Shown: positions 17,939-26,594, counted from the stretch's first letter. The stretch is DNA of 64,000 nt from Roseisalinus antarcticus (GCF_900172355.1 NZ_FWFZ01000006.1:62001-126000), one strand, 5' to 3'. Program-made: numbers and translations. The notes: a model not told the origin generated them from the letters alone.

Positions 17939-18621
17939 CCGACTCCACGGGACCAGACGACGACGGGATCGGCCTCGCGGCCGAATACGTCCTTGGTCTG
18001 CTCTCGACCGAGGAGCGGGCGGCCTGTGACACGCGTCTCGAAACCGACCCGGTGTTCCGCGCCGAGGTGGCGTTCTGGGCCGAGCAGCTGGCGACGCTGG
18101 CCGTGGCCGAGGTGCAGCCCGTCGCGCCGCCCGCGCGCCTTCAGGCCCGGATCGAACGGGCGCTTTTCCCGGACATGGCGCGGGCCTGGTGGCGGCGCCT
18201 TGGCATCGTGCCCTCCTTCGTGGGCGCGGCCGCGGCGGCGGGGCTGGTCTGGCTGTCGCTCAGCCTGGGCTGGATCGGCGGGCCGCAGGTGCCGGCCGTC
18301 CCGACCTACCAGGCGGAGCTTGCCGCCGAGGACGGCAGCCTCGTCGTGCGCGCCTCGGTCACGCCCGAGGCCGTGGCCGTGAACGTGACCGCGGGCGGGG
18401 CCCGCACCGGCCGCGCACTGGAGCTGTGGCTGATCGCGGGCGAGGCGGCCCCGGTGTCGCTCGGCCTGCTGCCCGAGGCCGAGACCGCGCTCTTCTCCCT
18501 GCCCGAGGGCCTGGACATCGCCGGCGCCCTTCTGGCCGTTTCCGACGAGCCGCCGGGCGGCTCGCCGACCGGGGCGCCCACCGGCGATGTGCTTGCCGCG
18601 GGGCCGATCACCGCCTTGTGA
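17935..18621 (+). CDS. RskA-type membrane anti-sigma factor
   Basis: A 228-residue anti-sigma factor overlapping the sigma gene by 4 bases. The N-terminal domain (AAEYVLGLLSTEERAACDTR) is the cytosolic sigma-binding part. One membrane helix lies near residues 96-116 (FVGAAAAAGLVWLSLSLGWI). The periplasmic RskA domain contains ALELWLIAGEAAPVSLGLL. It should hold the ECF factor inactive at the membrane until a periplasmic signal. There is no HxxxCxxC zinc motif, so it is not a ChrR/ZAS-type redox anti-sigma factor. Confidence 0.9.
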   Translation: MTDSTGPDDDGIGLAAEYVLGLLSTEERAACDTRLETDPVFRAEVAFWAEQLATLAVAEVQPVAPPARLQARIERALFPDMARAWWRRLGIVPSFVGAAAAAGLVWLSLSLGWIGGPQVPAVPTYQAELAAEDGSLVVRASVTPEAVAVNVTAGGARTGRALELWLIAGEAAPVSLGLLPEAETALFSLPEGLDIAGALLAVSDEPPGGSPTGAPTGDVLAAGPITAL

Positions 18622-18712
18622 CGCCGCGTGCTGAAACTCTGCGCCCTGCTCCTGCGTGAGTCCGGTCAGACAGTCGCGCAACCCTGTGCGACCTGGAACA
18701 GGAGGATGAACC

Positions 18713-19186
18713 ATGAAACGCCGCACATTTCTAAGCCTTGCCGGGGCCACCGGCCTTGCGGGCACGTCGCTGCCGGCGCTGCTGGCCGCGCAGGAACAAT
18801 TCGAGGTCGCGCGGACCGAGACCGAATGGCGCGCGATGCTGACCGATGCCGAATACCGGGTGATGCGCGAGGAGGGCACCGAGCGTGCCGGGTCCTCGCC
18901 GCTGGACAAGGTCTATGAGCCCGGGACCTATCATTGCAAGGGCTGCGACCAGGCGCTCTATTCGTCCGAGGCCAAGTATGACAGCGGGACCGGCTGGCCG
19001 TCGTTCTTCCGCGCCCTGCCGAACGCGGTGGAGACCAAGCCCGACCGCAGCTTCTTCACCACCCGGACCGAGGTCCATTGCGACCGCTGCGGCAGCCACC
19101 TTGGCCACATCTTCGACGATGGCCCGCAGCCCACGGGCAAGCGGCATTGTCTCAACGGTGTCAGCCTGAGCTTCGTGCCGGCCTGA
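18713..19186 (+). CDS. msrB: Exported peptide-methionine (R)-S-oxide reductase MsrB
   Basis: MsrB reduces methionine-R-sulfoxide in oxidised proteins. The 157-residue chain begins with an RR-containing signal (MKRRTFLSLAGATGLAG) typical of Tat substrates, so it is probably periplasmic. Two CxxC pairs (CKGC, CDRC) bind structural zinc, GTGWPSFF is the substrate-site motif, and the catalytic cysteine is in RHCLNGVSL. ACAGGAGGATGAACC provides a strong ribosome site. It lies 91 bases after the anti-sigma gene and is probably part of that regulon. The stop codon sits in a 17-bp tandem repeat. Confidence 0.94.
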   Translation: MKRRTFLSLAGATGLAGTSLPALLAAQEQFEVARTETEWRAMLTDAEYRVMREEGTERAGSSPLDKVYEPGTYHCKGCDQALYSSEAKYDSGTGWPSFFRALPNAVETKPDRSFFTTRTEVHCDRCGSHLGHIFDDGPQPTGKRHCLNGVSLSFVPA

Positions 19187-19222
19187 CCTTCGCGCCGGCC
19201 TGACCTTGTCGCCGGCCTGACC
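19172..19222 (+). repeat. Three 17-bp tandem repeats spanning the msrB stop
   Basis: Units at 19172-19188, 19189-19205 and 19206-19222 share the core GCCGGCCTGACC and differ only in the first bases (TTCGT, TTCGC, TTGTC). The msrB stop TGA lies in the first unit, and each later unit repeats a TGA. Confidence 0.9.
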
Positions 19223-19325
19223 CTTCGCCAGGAAGGCGCGATCTTCACAGGGCGGTCCTTCGGGGCCGCCCTGTTCGCTTTCCCGGGCGGGTCCGCGCCC
19301 CGCGCCGCCCGGGTTCGGCCACAGT

Positions 19326-19351
19326 CCGGAATCGCTGGCCGGAATCGCTGG
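19326..19351 (+). repeat. Two 13-bp tandem repeats
   Basis: CCGGAATCGCTGG occurs twice in a row (19326-19338, 19339-19351) in the spacer before the membrane-protein gene. It is a short slippage-type duplication with no evident function. Confidence 0.75.
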
Positions 19352-19466
19352 CCGGCAACGCCGGAAAAACAAGGTTAGCGCCATGCTAATCGTACCGGTT
19401 CGGCCATGTTCTTGCCACCTTCGGACAGCAGATAACGGTCAGCAACAGTAAGAACGGGGCTGATGC

Positions 19467-20276
19467 ATGGCGTGGCTGACGGATGGAATGACGCGGGCGA
19501 CGGATGGAGAGCGGGGGCGGGCGCTGGCCTACCTCATCGTGGTCCTGTTCGGCGCCGGTCTGACCTTCGTGATCGTCGCCCAGCTGGAGAACAGCGGCCG
19601 GCGGCCTTTCGATCCGCTCACCCTCTATGAATGCTGGGTCATCCTGGCGGGCGGCATAGGCGCGGCCGGCGGACTCTACCTGACCGGAGAGCTGATGGGC
19701 ACGCCCGGCAGCTCCGGCTGGCCGCGGGCCTTGCGCGGTGTGCTGATCCTCAGTTTTGCCGGCTCGGTGATCACGGGCACCCTGGCCCTGCCGATTTACG
19801 GGACCATGTTCGGGCCGTTCTCTCTTTTCATGAAACTGGCCAGCTCGCCGCTGCTTGCGGTGCTTTGGTTCAGCTGCCTCTTCGCGGCGCATTTCCTGAT
19901 GGTCCGCTGGCGGCAAGAGCGCGATTCGATCTTCGTTCCCATCGCCGATCTGCCGCGCAGCCCGAGGGCGCCGTCGACCTCGCCCCTGCGCAAGCGGCCG
20001 GGGACGGCCCCGGAAAAGGGCCTGCTCGACGACGAAGACGCGGCCCGGCGCGCACTGGAGACCGCGGCGCAGGAGCGTGAGGCCCGGGTCACCCCCGAAT
20101 CGCAGGCGGTGCCTGATCCGTCCGAGCGGCGCGAGCCGCTTCGGCAGGCCGCGGCGGCAAGCCCGCTGCGCATCAGCAAGGCGCGGCCGCCGGCGCCAGC
20201 GGGACGATTGCGGCGCATCCGTCCGCGAAGACCGGTGCGAAGCAAGCGCGTCGAAGAGACCTCCGGCCAGGCCTGA
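19467..20276 (+). CDS. Four-helix membrane protein with basic tail, unknown
   Basis: A 269-residue protein not recognised by family. Four hydrophobic helices are clear at about residues 20-40, 55-78, 90-112 and 126-146. A long hydrophilic C-terminus rich in Arg, Pro and Ala follows (for example RLRRIRPRRPVRSKR), which would be cytosolic if the N-terminus is inside. The codon pattern fits the surrounding genes. It follows msrB on the same strand after a 280-base spacer that contains short tandem repeats but no gene. The function cannot be inferred from context. Confidence 0.72.
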   Translation: MAWLTDGMTRATDGERGRALAYLIVVLFGAGLTFVIVAQLENSGRRPFDPLTLYECWVILAGGIGAAGGLYLTGELMGTPGSSGWPRALRGVLILSFAGSVITGTLALPIYGTMFGPFSLFMKLASSPLLAVLWFSCLFAAHFLMVRWRQERDSIFVPIADLPRSPRAPSTSPLRKRPGTAPEKGLLDDEDAARRALETAAQEREARVTPESQAVPDPSERREPLRQAAAASPLRISKARPPAPAGRLRRIRPRRPVRSKRVEETSGQA

Positions 20277-20341
20277 CCCTTGCGCGATCGGCGAAGCGGT
20301 TCTATCGCGAAGTGTCGCGATCACGATCGGGGGGGGGGCAT

Positions 20342-20818
20342 ATGGCTCCGCGAGGCTTTGCGCCATGGCGCCTCGTCATCTTTGTTCTGCTGGGGCTTCT
20401 GGCCGGCGGCGCCGTAGCACAGCAGGCGCCCGACGTGCCGGAACTGCAGCCCGGCACAGTGCTCGCGCTCGGCCACCGGCCGGACGATCCGCGCAAGTTC
20501 ATCCTCTACCGGGTGACGCCCGACAAGGGGCTGACCGGCGTCGTGACCCTGCGCCGGATCGGGGAATCCGGGGATGCGGGCATCGTCGCCGGCACCAAGG
20601 TGCTGGGCAACGAGCCGGGCCGCGCCGGTCTGGGCGGCCTTCTGGCGGTGCGCAAGGGGCCGGACGGCGAGGTGCAGACCTTGTGTTTCGGCCCGGTCCG
20701 CGACGGCCCGGTCTATGTGGAGATCTACACCGAGGACAACGCGACCGGGGCCTGGGACCTGACCTACGACGAGGTGGTGCCGGGGCTCGGCCCCTGCGAG
20801 GCCCTGCCCCTGTCCTGA
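20342..20818 (+). CDS. Small secreted protein, unknown
   Basis: A 158-residue protein with a cleavable signal sequence (LVIFVLLGLLAGGAVAQQ) and a compact mature domain containing two cysteines (TLCFGP and LGPCEAL), which could form a disulfide in the periplasm. ATG 20342 directly follows a run of ten G residues (20329-20338) that serves as its ribosome site; longer starts upstream lack one. The family is not recognised. It is separated by 65 bases from the four-helix membrane protein and may be cotranscribed with it. Confidence 0.72.
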   Translation: MAPRGFAPWRLVIFVLLGLLAGGAVAQQAPDVPELQPGTVLALGHRPDDPRKFILYRVTPDKGLTGVVTLRRIGESGDAGIVAGTKVLGNEPGRAGLGGLLAVRKGPDGEVQTLCFGPVRDGPVYVEIYTEDNATGAWDLTYDEVVPGLGPCEALPLS

Positions 20819-20926
20819 GCGGCAGCGGTGGCGGCGGCTGTGTCGCCCCTGTCTGCCCCTTTGGCCCGATGTCAGATGCCTGCGTCCGATGCCCCGGCCC
20901 GACAGCCGACGACGGGGGCGGGCGGA

Positions 20927-21562
20927 TCAGTCCTTGAAGGACCGGGAGGTCTTGATCTGGTCCCAGGCCCAGACGACTTCGGTCAACTGTTCCTCGTGGC
21001 TGCGGTCGCCGCCGTTCATGTCCGGGTGCAGCACCTTGATCAGCGCCTTGTAGGCCTTGCGGATCTCGGTCTTGGTCCAGCTGTCGTTGGCGTCGAGGAT
21101 CTCGATCGCCTTGCGTTCGGTCGGGGGCAGGCGACGGCTGCCGTTGCCGCTGGTCTTGCCGGGGTTGCGCGTCGCGTTGTCCCCCAGGACCTGATGCGGG
21201 TCCTCGATGCCGAGGCGCGCCCAGGCGCGCTCTTCGGCGGAGCGTTTGAAAGGCTTGGTCTGACGCTCCCACACGCGGTCGCGCTGGACCTGGTCGAGGT
21301 AGTCCTTTTCCGACCCGGTCTCAAAGAAGTTCCACTTGAGGTTGTATTCTCGCACATGCTCCTTGCAGAACCAGAAATAATCGTCGAGCACGTCGGGAGA
21401 CTTGGGGGCACGGTATTTGCCGGCCTCCTTGCAGCCCTCGTGGTCGCATTCGCGGGTAGAGGTTTCAATCGCGCCGGACATCCCCCGCCTGCCGCGGGGG
21501 TTCTTCTTCTTGGAGGCCGACACGGACATGTTGAAACCGAAGGGGTCTGGCTTGTCGGGCAT
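20927..21562 (-). CDS. DnaJ-domain protein of the bolA-cobST neighbourhood
   Basis: A 211-residue cytosolic protein with a C-terminal J domain: helix II, the HPD tripeptide (KVLHPDMNGGD) and helix III are visible at about residues 150-205. The N-terminal part has a Cys/His cluster (CDHEGC, then WFCKEH) that could bind zinc. There is no Gly/Phe region or DnaJ zinc-finger repeat, so it is a specialised Hsp70 partner rather than DnaJ itself. This type is typically found beside bolA, cobS and cobT in alphaproteobacteria. It is divergent from bolA, with a 73-base gap. Confidence 0.9.
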   Translation of the reverse strand: MPDKPDPFGFNMSVSASKKKNPRGRRGMSGAIETSTRECDHEGCKEAGKYRAPKSPDVLDDYFWFCKEHVREYNLKWNFFETGSEKDYLDQVQRDRVWERQTKPFKRSAEERAWARLGIEDPHQVLGDNATRNPGKTSGNGSRRLPPTERKAIEILDANDSWTKTEIRKAYKALIKVLHPDMNGGDRSHEEQLTEVVWAWDQIKTSRSFKD

Positions 21563-21635
21563 GATGCCTCCTTTGCTCGTCGGACGGGGGAGTTTAAACC
21601 TTGGACCGCGAGAGGGAAGGGGGAGATTGGAGAAA

Positions 21636-21890
21636 ATGGGACTTGAATCTGAAATTCACGACCGGCTGGAGGCAGCGTTCGCGCCGCGAACGCTGGTCGT
21701 CGAGAACGAGAGCCACCGCCACGCGGGCCACGCGGGCGACGATGGCAGCGGGGAAAGCCACTGGAAGGTGACGATCGAGGCGGAGGCCTTCGCCGGCATG
21801 TCCCGCATCGCCCGCCACCGCGCGGTGCACGGGGCGCTCGGACCCGGGATCATGGGGCGGATCCACGCGCTTTCGCTCGATCTGAGCTAG
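21636..21890 (+). CDS. bolA: BolA family protein
   Basis: An 84-residue BolA-fold protein. BolA proteins pair with monothiol glutaredoxins in iron-sulfur trafficking and can affect morphology and transcription. Family features are the early ESEIHDRLEAAF helix, the His-rich SHRHAGH segment and the C-terminal FAGMSRIARHRAVH with conserved Arg and His. ATG 21636 follows TTGGAGAAA. It is divergent from the J-domain gene, as is usual for this neighbourhood. Confidence 0.93.
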   Translation: MGLESEIHDRLEAAFAPRTLVVENESHRHAGHAGDDGSGESHWKVTIEAEAFAGMSRIARHRAVHGALGPGIMGRIHALSLDLS

Positions 21891-21904
21891 GGGGAGGGGC
21901 CGGT

Positions 21905-21944
21905 GGACGACGCTCGGCTGCGCCATCGCCCCGCCCACCGTCCC
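21905..21944. repeat. 40-bp dispersed repeat, copy 1
   Basis: These 40 bases are identical, in the same orientation, to 62025-62064. The copy lies between the convergent bolA and gatB genes. The repeat ends in CGCCCACCGTCCC, and its flank GGTGG can pair with CCACC inside it, so it could fold as a hairpin. Confidence 0.85.
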
Positions 21945-22008
21945 CTGGCCGGCTCTGGGTGTCCGGCAGGTCCGTGGTTGGGCCGGGGGCCGGCGTCGAG
22001 ACCGGGGG

Positions 22009-23523
22009 CTAGAGCCCCAGTTTCTGCGTGACCAGCTCGTTCACCGCCTTCGGATTGGCCTTGCCGCCCGTTGCCTTCATAACCTGGCCCACGAACCAGC
22101 CCGCGAGCTTGGGGTTCTGTTGCGCCTTCTCGACCTGGCCGGGGTTGGCGGCGATGACCTCGTCCACCGCGGCCTCGATGGCGCCGGTGTCGGTGACCTG
22201 CTTGAGGCCCTCGGTCTCGACGATCTCGGCCGGGTCGCGGTCCTCGGAATAGGCCTTCTCGAAGACGTCCTTGGCGATCTTGCCCGAGATTGCGTCCGAG
22301 GCGATGAGGTCGATGATCTGGCCCAGCCGCGCGGGCGGCAGGGGCGAGGCGGCAAGGTCCAGGTCGTCCCGCTTGAGGCGGCCGAAGAGCTCGTTGATGA
22401 CCCAGTTCGCGGCCATCTTGCCGTCGCGGCCCGTTGCCACGGCCTCGAAATAGGTGGCGGTTTCGACCTCGGCTGTCAGCACCGAGGCGTCGTATTCGGT
22501 CAGGCCGAAATCCGTGACGTAGCGGGCCTTTCGCGCGTCCGGCAGCTCGGGCAGGGAGGCTGCGATATCGTCGACCCAGGCCTGCTCGATCTCCAGCGGC
22601 AGCAGGTCGGGGCAGGGGAAGTAGCGGTAGTCATGCGCCTCTTCCTTGGACCGCTGGGTCCGCGTCTCGCCCTTGTCGGGGTCGAAGCCTCGGGTCTCCT
22701 GGTCGACCGTGCCGCCGTCCTCGAGGATGGCGATCTGGCGCCGCGCCTCGACCTCGATCGCCTGCTGGATGAAGCGGGTGGAGTTCATGTTCTTGATTTC
22801 GCACCGGGTTCCCAGGTGCGAGAAATCGCCGCTTTCCTGATATCTCTCGTAGTCGCCGGGCCGGCAGACCGACACGTTGACGTCCGCCCGCAGGTTGCCG
22901 TTCTGCATGTCGCCATCGCAGGTGCCGAGGTAGCGCAGGATCTGGCGCAGCTTGAGGATATAGGCCGCCGCTTCTTCGGGGCCGCGGATGTCGGGGCGGC
23001 TGACGATCTCCATCAGGGCGACGCCGGTGCGGTTGAGGTCGACGAAGGACATGGTCGGATCCATGTCGTGGATCGACTTGCCGGCGTCCTGTTCCAGGTG
23101 GATGCGCTCGATCCGCACGAGCCGCGCGATGCCCGGCCCCATGTCGACGATCACCTCGCCCTCGCCCACGATAGGGTGGTAGAGCTGGCTGATCTGGTAG
23201 CCCTGCGGCAGGTCGGGATAGAAGTAGTTCTTGCGGTCGAAGGCGGAGCGCAGGTTGATCGCGGCATTGAGGCCGAGGCCGGTCTTGACCGCCAGCGCCA
23301 CGCAGCCCTCGTTGATGACGGGCAGCATCCCGGGCATGCCGGCATCCACGAAGGCGACGTTGGAATTGGGCTCGGCGCCGAAGAGGGTCGAGGCGCCGGA
23401 GAAGAGCTTGGCGCGGCTGGCCACCTGGGCATGCACCTCCAGGCCGATCACAAGCTCCCAATCGCCGGTCGCGCCGGCAATGACCTTGGGTTTCGGTTCC
23501 TCGTACGTCAGATGATCGAGCAT
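22009..23523 (-). CDS. gatB: Asp-tRNA(Asn)/Glu-tRNA(Gln) amidotransferase subunit B
   Basis: GatB is the kinase/tRNA-binding subunit of GatCAB, which amidates misacylated Glu-tRNA(Gln) and Asp-tRNA(Asn). The 504-residue length is standard. The N-terminal cradle is intact ([29 protein letters not shown], and [14 protein letters not shown] with the catalytic region), followed by the helical and YqeY-type tail domains. gatC and gatA are not in the window, as is common when gatB stands apart. Its upstream region is the long non-coding stretch containing the large GC hairpin. Confidence 0.97.
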   Translation of the reverse strand: MLDHLTYEEPKPKVIAGATGDWELVIGLEVHAQVASRAKLFSGASTLFGAEPNSNVAFVDAGMPGMLPVINEGCVALAVKTGLGLNAAINLRSAFDRKNYFYPDLPQGYQISQLYHPIVGEGEVIVDMGPGIARLVRIERIHLEQDAGKSIHDMDPTMSFVDLNRTGVALMEIVSRPDIRGPEEAAAYILKLRQILRYLGTCDGDMQNGNLRADVNVSVCRPGDYERYQESGDFSHLGTRCEIKNMNSTRFIQQAIEVEARRQIAILEDGGTVDQETRGFDPDKGETRTQRSKEEAHDYRYFPCPDLLPLEIEQAWVDDIAASLPELPDARKARYVTDFGLTEYDASVLTAEVETATYFEAVATGRDGKMAANWVINELFGRLKRDDLDLAASPLPPARLGQIIDLIASDAISGKIAKDVFEKAYSEDRDPAEIVETEGLKQVTDTGAIEAAVDEVIAANPGQVEKAQQNPKLAGWFVGQVMKATGGKANPKAVNELVTQKLGL

Positions 23524-24214
23524 GGTATGCGGCCCCTTCTCGTGCTGCCCCGTTCTCTAGGCGAGGCGCGCGAAGGCTACAAGTCCGCGATGGCGTTCAG
23601 CGCGGCTCCGGGCGGCGTGAGCAGGGTGCCGGGACTCGGCCGGGTGCGGGGGGGAAGAGGGCGGCAAATGCGCGGTGGCCCGCCCGCGTTGGCCTGCCGC
23701 GCCCTGCCCCCCGGGGGGCCTCAGGTCCAGGCAGAGGCCCCCGGGGGGGGGGCAGGGCGCGGCATCCCGGCCAAGGGGAACAAGCCCGAGACCCTCGGCG
23801 ATCCGCTCGGCGTCGCGACCCTCGGCCGCGGAAGGGGGGGCGCCGCGGGGCATCGATTCGCAGGGGCTTCGCCGTCGCCTTCCGGTCCCTTGCAGGCGCG
23901 GAAACCGACCGTTCCGGGGGCCCCGAGCCGGGACGGACCGCGGTCCGGCGGGCGGCCAGGGACCGGTCCGGGATCGGGGGCGTGGTCGCTCCGGCCGGGC
24001 ATCGGATTTTCTGAGCCCAGTCATGGGCTTGAGGGGGCGGAGTGACGGCCGCCGAATGCGCGGCGGAGCATGCATTTTTCCGGGGTCGCCAGGCGGAAAA
24101 CCCCTTGCATTGGCGAGGTCTTGCCGAAAGCCGCCCGCCGGATTCGACTCGCCCCGCGATTCGCGCAAGACGGTGACCGCCGGACAAGGGTTCGGTGTCA
24201 CCCGGAGTTTCCAG
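23524..24214. other. Non-coding GC-rich region with large hairpin
   Basis: No credible gene is seen in these 691 bases between divergent gatB and the first transglycosylase-like gene. Frames that cross it encode low-complexity Pro/Arg/Gly sequence with no domain. It has runs of G or C up to nine long, a large inverted repeat at 23695-23764, and several smaller GC palindromes. It may be a degraded gene, but nothing recognisable remains. Confidence 0.6.
23695..23764. repeat. Long GC-only inverted repeat (about 26-bp arms)
   Basis: The left arm 23695-23720 is complementary to the right arm 23736-23764 around a 15-base loop. The outer 14 positions (TGCCGCGCCCTGCC) match perfectly; the inner part consists of C and G runs of unequal length (C6G6 against C5G9 on the same strand). 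There is no U tract. It lies about 170 bases upstream of the gatB start. Confidence 0.85.
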
Positions 24215-24796
24215 ATGCGATTGTCGCTGAGTGCGCTCGCGCTAGCCGCCATGACCACCCTGACTGCCTGCGCCGCGATGGCGCCGGAGCCAACACCCGA
24301 GCCTGTCGTCGCCACAATGCGTTGGGACCACCGGCCCGAAGCGTCCGAATGGACCCAGGCATCCTTCGCAGCGCTGCAGACAGACAGCGCGCCGCTGGTG
24401 GATATCGTGCCCGGCGATATCGAGACCTGGTGCCCGAAATACCTGGAAGGCTCGCGCACCGAACGGGCCGCGTTCTGGACCGGGCTGATGTCGGCGCTGG
24501 CGAAGCACGAAAGCACCTGGAACCCCGAGGCCGTCGGCGGCGGCGGTCGCTGGTTCGGCCTGGTCCAGATCGATCCCAGCACGGCGCGCGGTTATGGCTG
24601 CGAGGCCCGGACCGGCTCGGCGCTGCGGGACGGTGCATCGAACCTGACCTGCGCGTTCCGCATCGCCTCCAGCCAGGTGGCCCGCTACGGCACCGTCAGC
24701 CGCGGCATGCGCGACTGGGGCCCGTTCCATTCCGCCTCCAAGCGGCAGGACATGCGCGACTGGGTCAGCAACCAGCCCTATTGCTCCGCCGAGTGA
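24215..24796 (+). CDS. Lytic-transglycosylase-like lipoprotein
   Basis: A 193-residue lipoprotein with lipobox LTAC (Cys19) and an SLT/lysozyme-like domain. The probable catalytic glutamate is in LAKHESTW, followed by GGRWFGLVQIDP, the counterpart of the GLMQI motif of soluble lytic transglycosylases. Four further cysteines (WCPKY, YGCEA, LTCAF, YCSAE) suggest disulfides. ATG 24215 follows CCGGAG 8 bases upstream. The next gene is a clear paralogue, so this is a tandem duplication. Cleavage of peptidoglycan is inferred; some members may be inactive or involved in binding. Confidence 0.82.
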   Translation: MRLSLSALALAAMTTLTACAAMAPEPTPEPVVATMRWDHRPEASEWTQASFAALQTDSAPLVDIVPGDIETWCPKYLEGSRTERAAFWTGLMSALAKHESTWNPEAVGGGGRWFGLVQIDPSTARGYGCEARTGSALRDGASNLTCAFRIASSQVARYGTVSRGMRDWGPFHSASKRQDMRDWVSNQPYCSAE

Positions 24797-24855
24797 TCCA
24801 CCCCTTCGCGGCGGAATTGTTTGGACGGGGTCGGCGCCGCACGGCATGATGCGGC

Positions 24856-25707
24856 ATGTCTGCCCTACGCTCCCTGATTCTCGGGGGGACACTGTTGTGC
24901 CTCGCATTCACAGCTGCCGCTGAATCCGGGCCGGAGGCCACCGCAGAGCCGGTGACCGTCGAACTGCGTCCCCTGTCCCGGTCCGATGCGCTGGCTGCCG
25001 AAGCCGCCGCGCGGCGAGAGCACCTGTCGTCGGTGCGCCCCGTGGCGCGACCGGCGCACATGCTGCGCTATCCCGTGCGGGTGATCGAGGGGCCGCCGCC
25101 GGTGCGCCCGCCCGCGCGGATCGACTGGGTGCCGCCGGCCCGCTGGGATTTCCATTCCGACGGCGAGCGCTGGACCCGGGCCGCGATGTCGGCGATCCGC
25201 TCTCACGGCGGCGGGCTGGAGGACATCGTGCCACGGGACATCGCGACCTGGTGCCCGGCCTACCGGCAGAATTCGGCGCTGCAGCGGCGGGCCTTCTGGG
25301 TCGGGATGATGTCGGCGCTGGCCAAGCACGAAAGCACCTGGCGGCCCGGCGCGGTGGGCGGAAACGGGCGCTGGTTCGGGCTGTTGCAGATCTTCCCGGA
25401 CACGGCGCGGCGCTATGGCTGCCGGGCGCGGACCGGGGCCGCCCTGACCGATCCCGAGGACAACCTGTCCTGCGCGGTGCGGATAATGGGGGTCACGGTG
25501 CGCCGTGACAACGCGATCGCCCTGCGCGACGGGCGCTGGCGCGGGGTCGCCGCCGACTGGGGGCCGATGACAAACCGCCGCAAGATCGCCGAAATGGCGG
25601 CCTGGACGCGGGAGCAATCCTATTGCCAGCCCAACCTCGCGGTCATGGCGAGCCTGCGGCCGCAGATGCGCCCGGTGGTCGAAACCGTCTCGACGATGGG
25701 AGAGTAG
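24856..25707 (+). CDS. Secreted lytic-transglycosylase-like protein (paralogue)
   Basis: A 283-residue paralogue of the preceding gene, 59 bases downstream. It has a signal sequence (LGGTLLCLAFTAAAES) without a clear lipobox, a Pro/Arg-rich spacer of about 80 residues, and the same SLT-like core: LAKHESTW, then GRWFGLLQIFPDTARRYGC. The four core cysteines are conserved in spacing with the first copy. The first copy should be anchored to a membrane and this one free or wall-bound, so the pair may have divided roles in periplasmic peptidoglycan turnover. Confidence 0.82.
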   Translation: MSALRSLILGGTLLCLAFTAAAESGPEATAEPVTVELRPLSRSDALAAEAAARREHLSSVRPVARPAHMLRYPVRVIEGPPPVRPPARIDWVPPARWDFHSDGERWTRAAMSAIRSHGGGLEDIVPRDIATWCPAYRQNSALQRRAFWVGMMSALAKHESTWRPGAVGGNGRWFGLLQIFPDTARRYGCRARTGAALTDPEDNLSCAVRIMGVTVRRDNAIALRDGRWRGVAADWGPMTNRRKIAEMAAWTREQSYCQPNLAVMASLRPQMRPVVETVSTMGE

Positions 25708-25733
25708 GAGGGCCGCGCCCGGCGTCGGTTCCG

Positions 25734-26594
25734 CTAGAAACGGACCATCGGCCTGCGGGTCGCCCGCACCAGGCTGACGGTCGGAGCGTCCGCCCCCCCG
25801 AGCGCCAGGGTAGCCTTGCGCAGCATCTCTATCCCGTCTTCGGATTTCTCCGGCAGGGCACTGGGCGAAATCGGCTCTCCGACGGTGATCCGGTAAGGCT
25901 GGCGATCCTTGTTCAACGCCTCGTGAAACAGGGTGATATCGCGCAAGGTCGGGTGGATCAGGTCGAAAAGGTAGAACAACACGGAATTGCGCGCCCGGAT
26001 GTTCACCGGAATGACCGGAAGCTCGAACTTGCGGGCCAGCATCGCGGCGGAGGCCATCCAAGGACGCTCGTAAAGACGCAGGCCGCGGCGCTTGGCCAGC
26101 CGACCGGACGGAAAGATCACCCCGAGCCGCCCGTCGTTCACCGCGCGGCGGGTGAAGGCCATGGTCTCGCGCGTCTTGCCGTGAGACCTCCTGTCCTTGC
26201 GCCATTCCACGGGGGCGATGAAGTTTTCCATCTGCGGCAAGACCCGCAGGATGTCGCGGTTGGCGAAGAAGTAGGTGTCGTCGCGGACGGTGCGGATCAG
26301 GTGCTGCAGGATGATCCCGTCGGCGATGCCGGTTGGGTGATTGGCCACGATCAGCGCCGGGCCGACCCTTGGAATGTTGGTCAGGCCATGCGCCTCGACA
26401 TCTTGGCTCAGCAGGTTGCCGAGGGTGCCCATCACCTCGTCGGTGGGGCTGTCCTTGAACCCGTTCGCGATCCGGATCGTCTTGTCATACGACAGCGCCT
26501 TGTTCAGAGCCGCACGAACGAACCGCGTGCCCGGGCGGGCGCGGTACAGCCAAGGCGCACGCTCGGCAATCAGAGGATCTATACGGTCTTTCAT
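25734..26594 (-). CDS. PlsC-like lysophospholipid acyltransferase family protein
   Basis: A 286-residue protein of the glycerolipid acyltransferase superfamily. The catalytic NHx4D motif is NHPTGIAD near residue 85, and the phosphate-binding block is GVIFPSGRLAKRRG. A hydrophobic stretch (SVLFYLFDLIH) could touch the membrane. I chose ATG 26594 over ATG 26630, which lacks a ribosome site. It could acylate lysophosphatidic acid, ornithine lipid precursors or another lipid. It is downstream of pepN on the same strand, with a 180-base gap. Confidence 0.78.
   Translation of the reverse strand: MKDRIDPLIAERAPWLYRARPGTRFVRAALNKALSYDKTIRIANGFKDSPTDEVMGTLGNLLSQDVEAHGLTNIPRVGPALIVANHPTGIADGIILQHLIRTVRDDTYFFANRDILRVLPQMENFIAPVEWRKDRRSHGKTRETMAFTRRAVNDGRLGVIFPSGRLAKRRGLRLYERPWMASAAMLARKFELPVIPVNIRARNSVLFYLFDLIHPTLRDITLFHEALNKDRQPYRITVGEPISPSALPEKSEDGIEMLRKATLALGGADAPTVSLVRATRRPMVRF

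Noticed and set aside
23557-24214. Possible gene in the gatB-transglycosylase gap
   Set aside because: Frames on both strands give only Pro/Arg/Gly low-complexity sequence crossing long G/C runs, with no ribosome site or domain.
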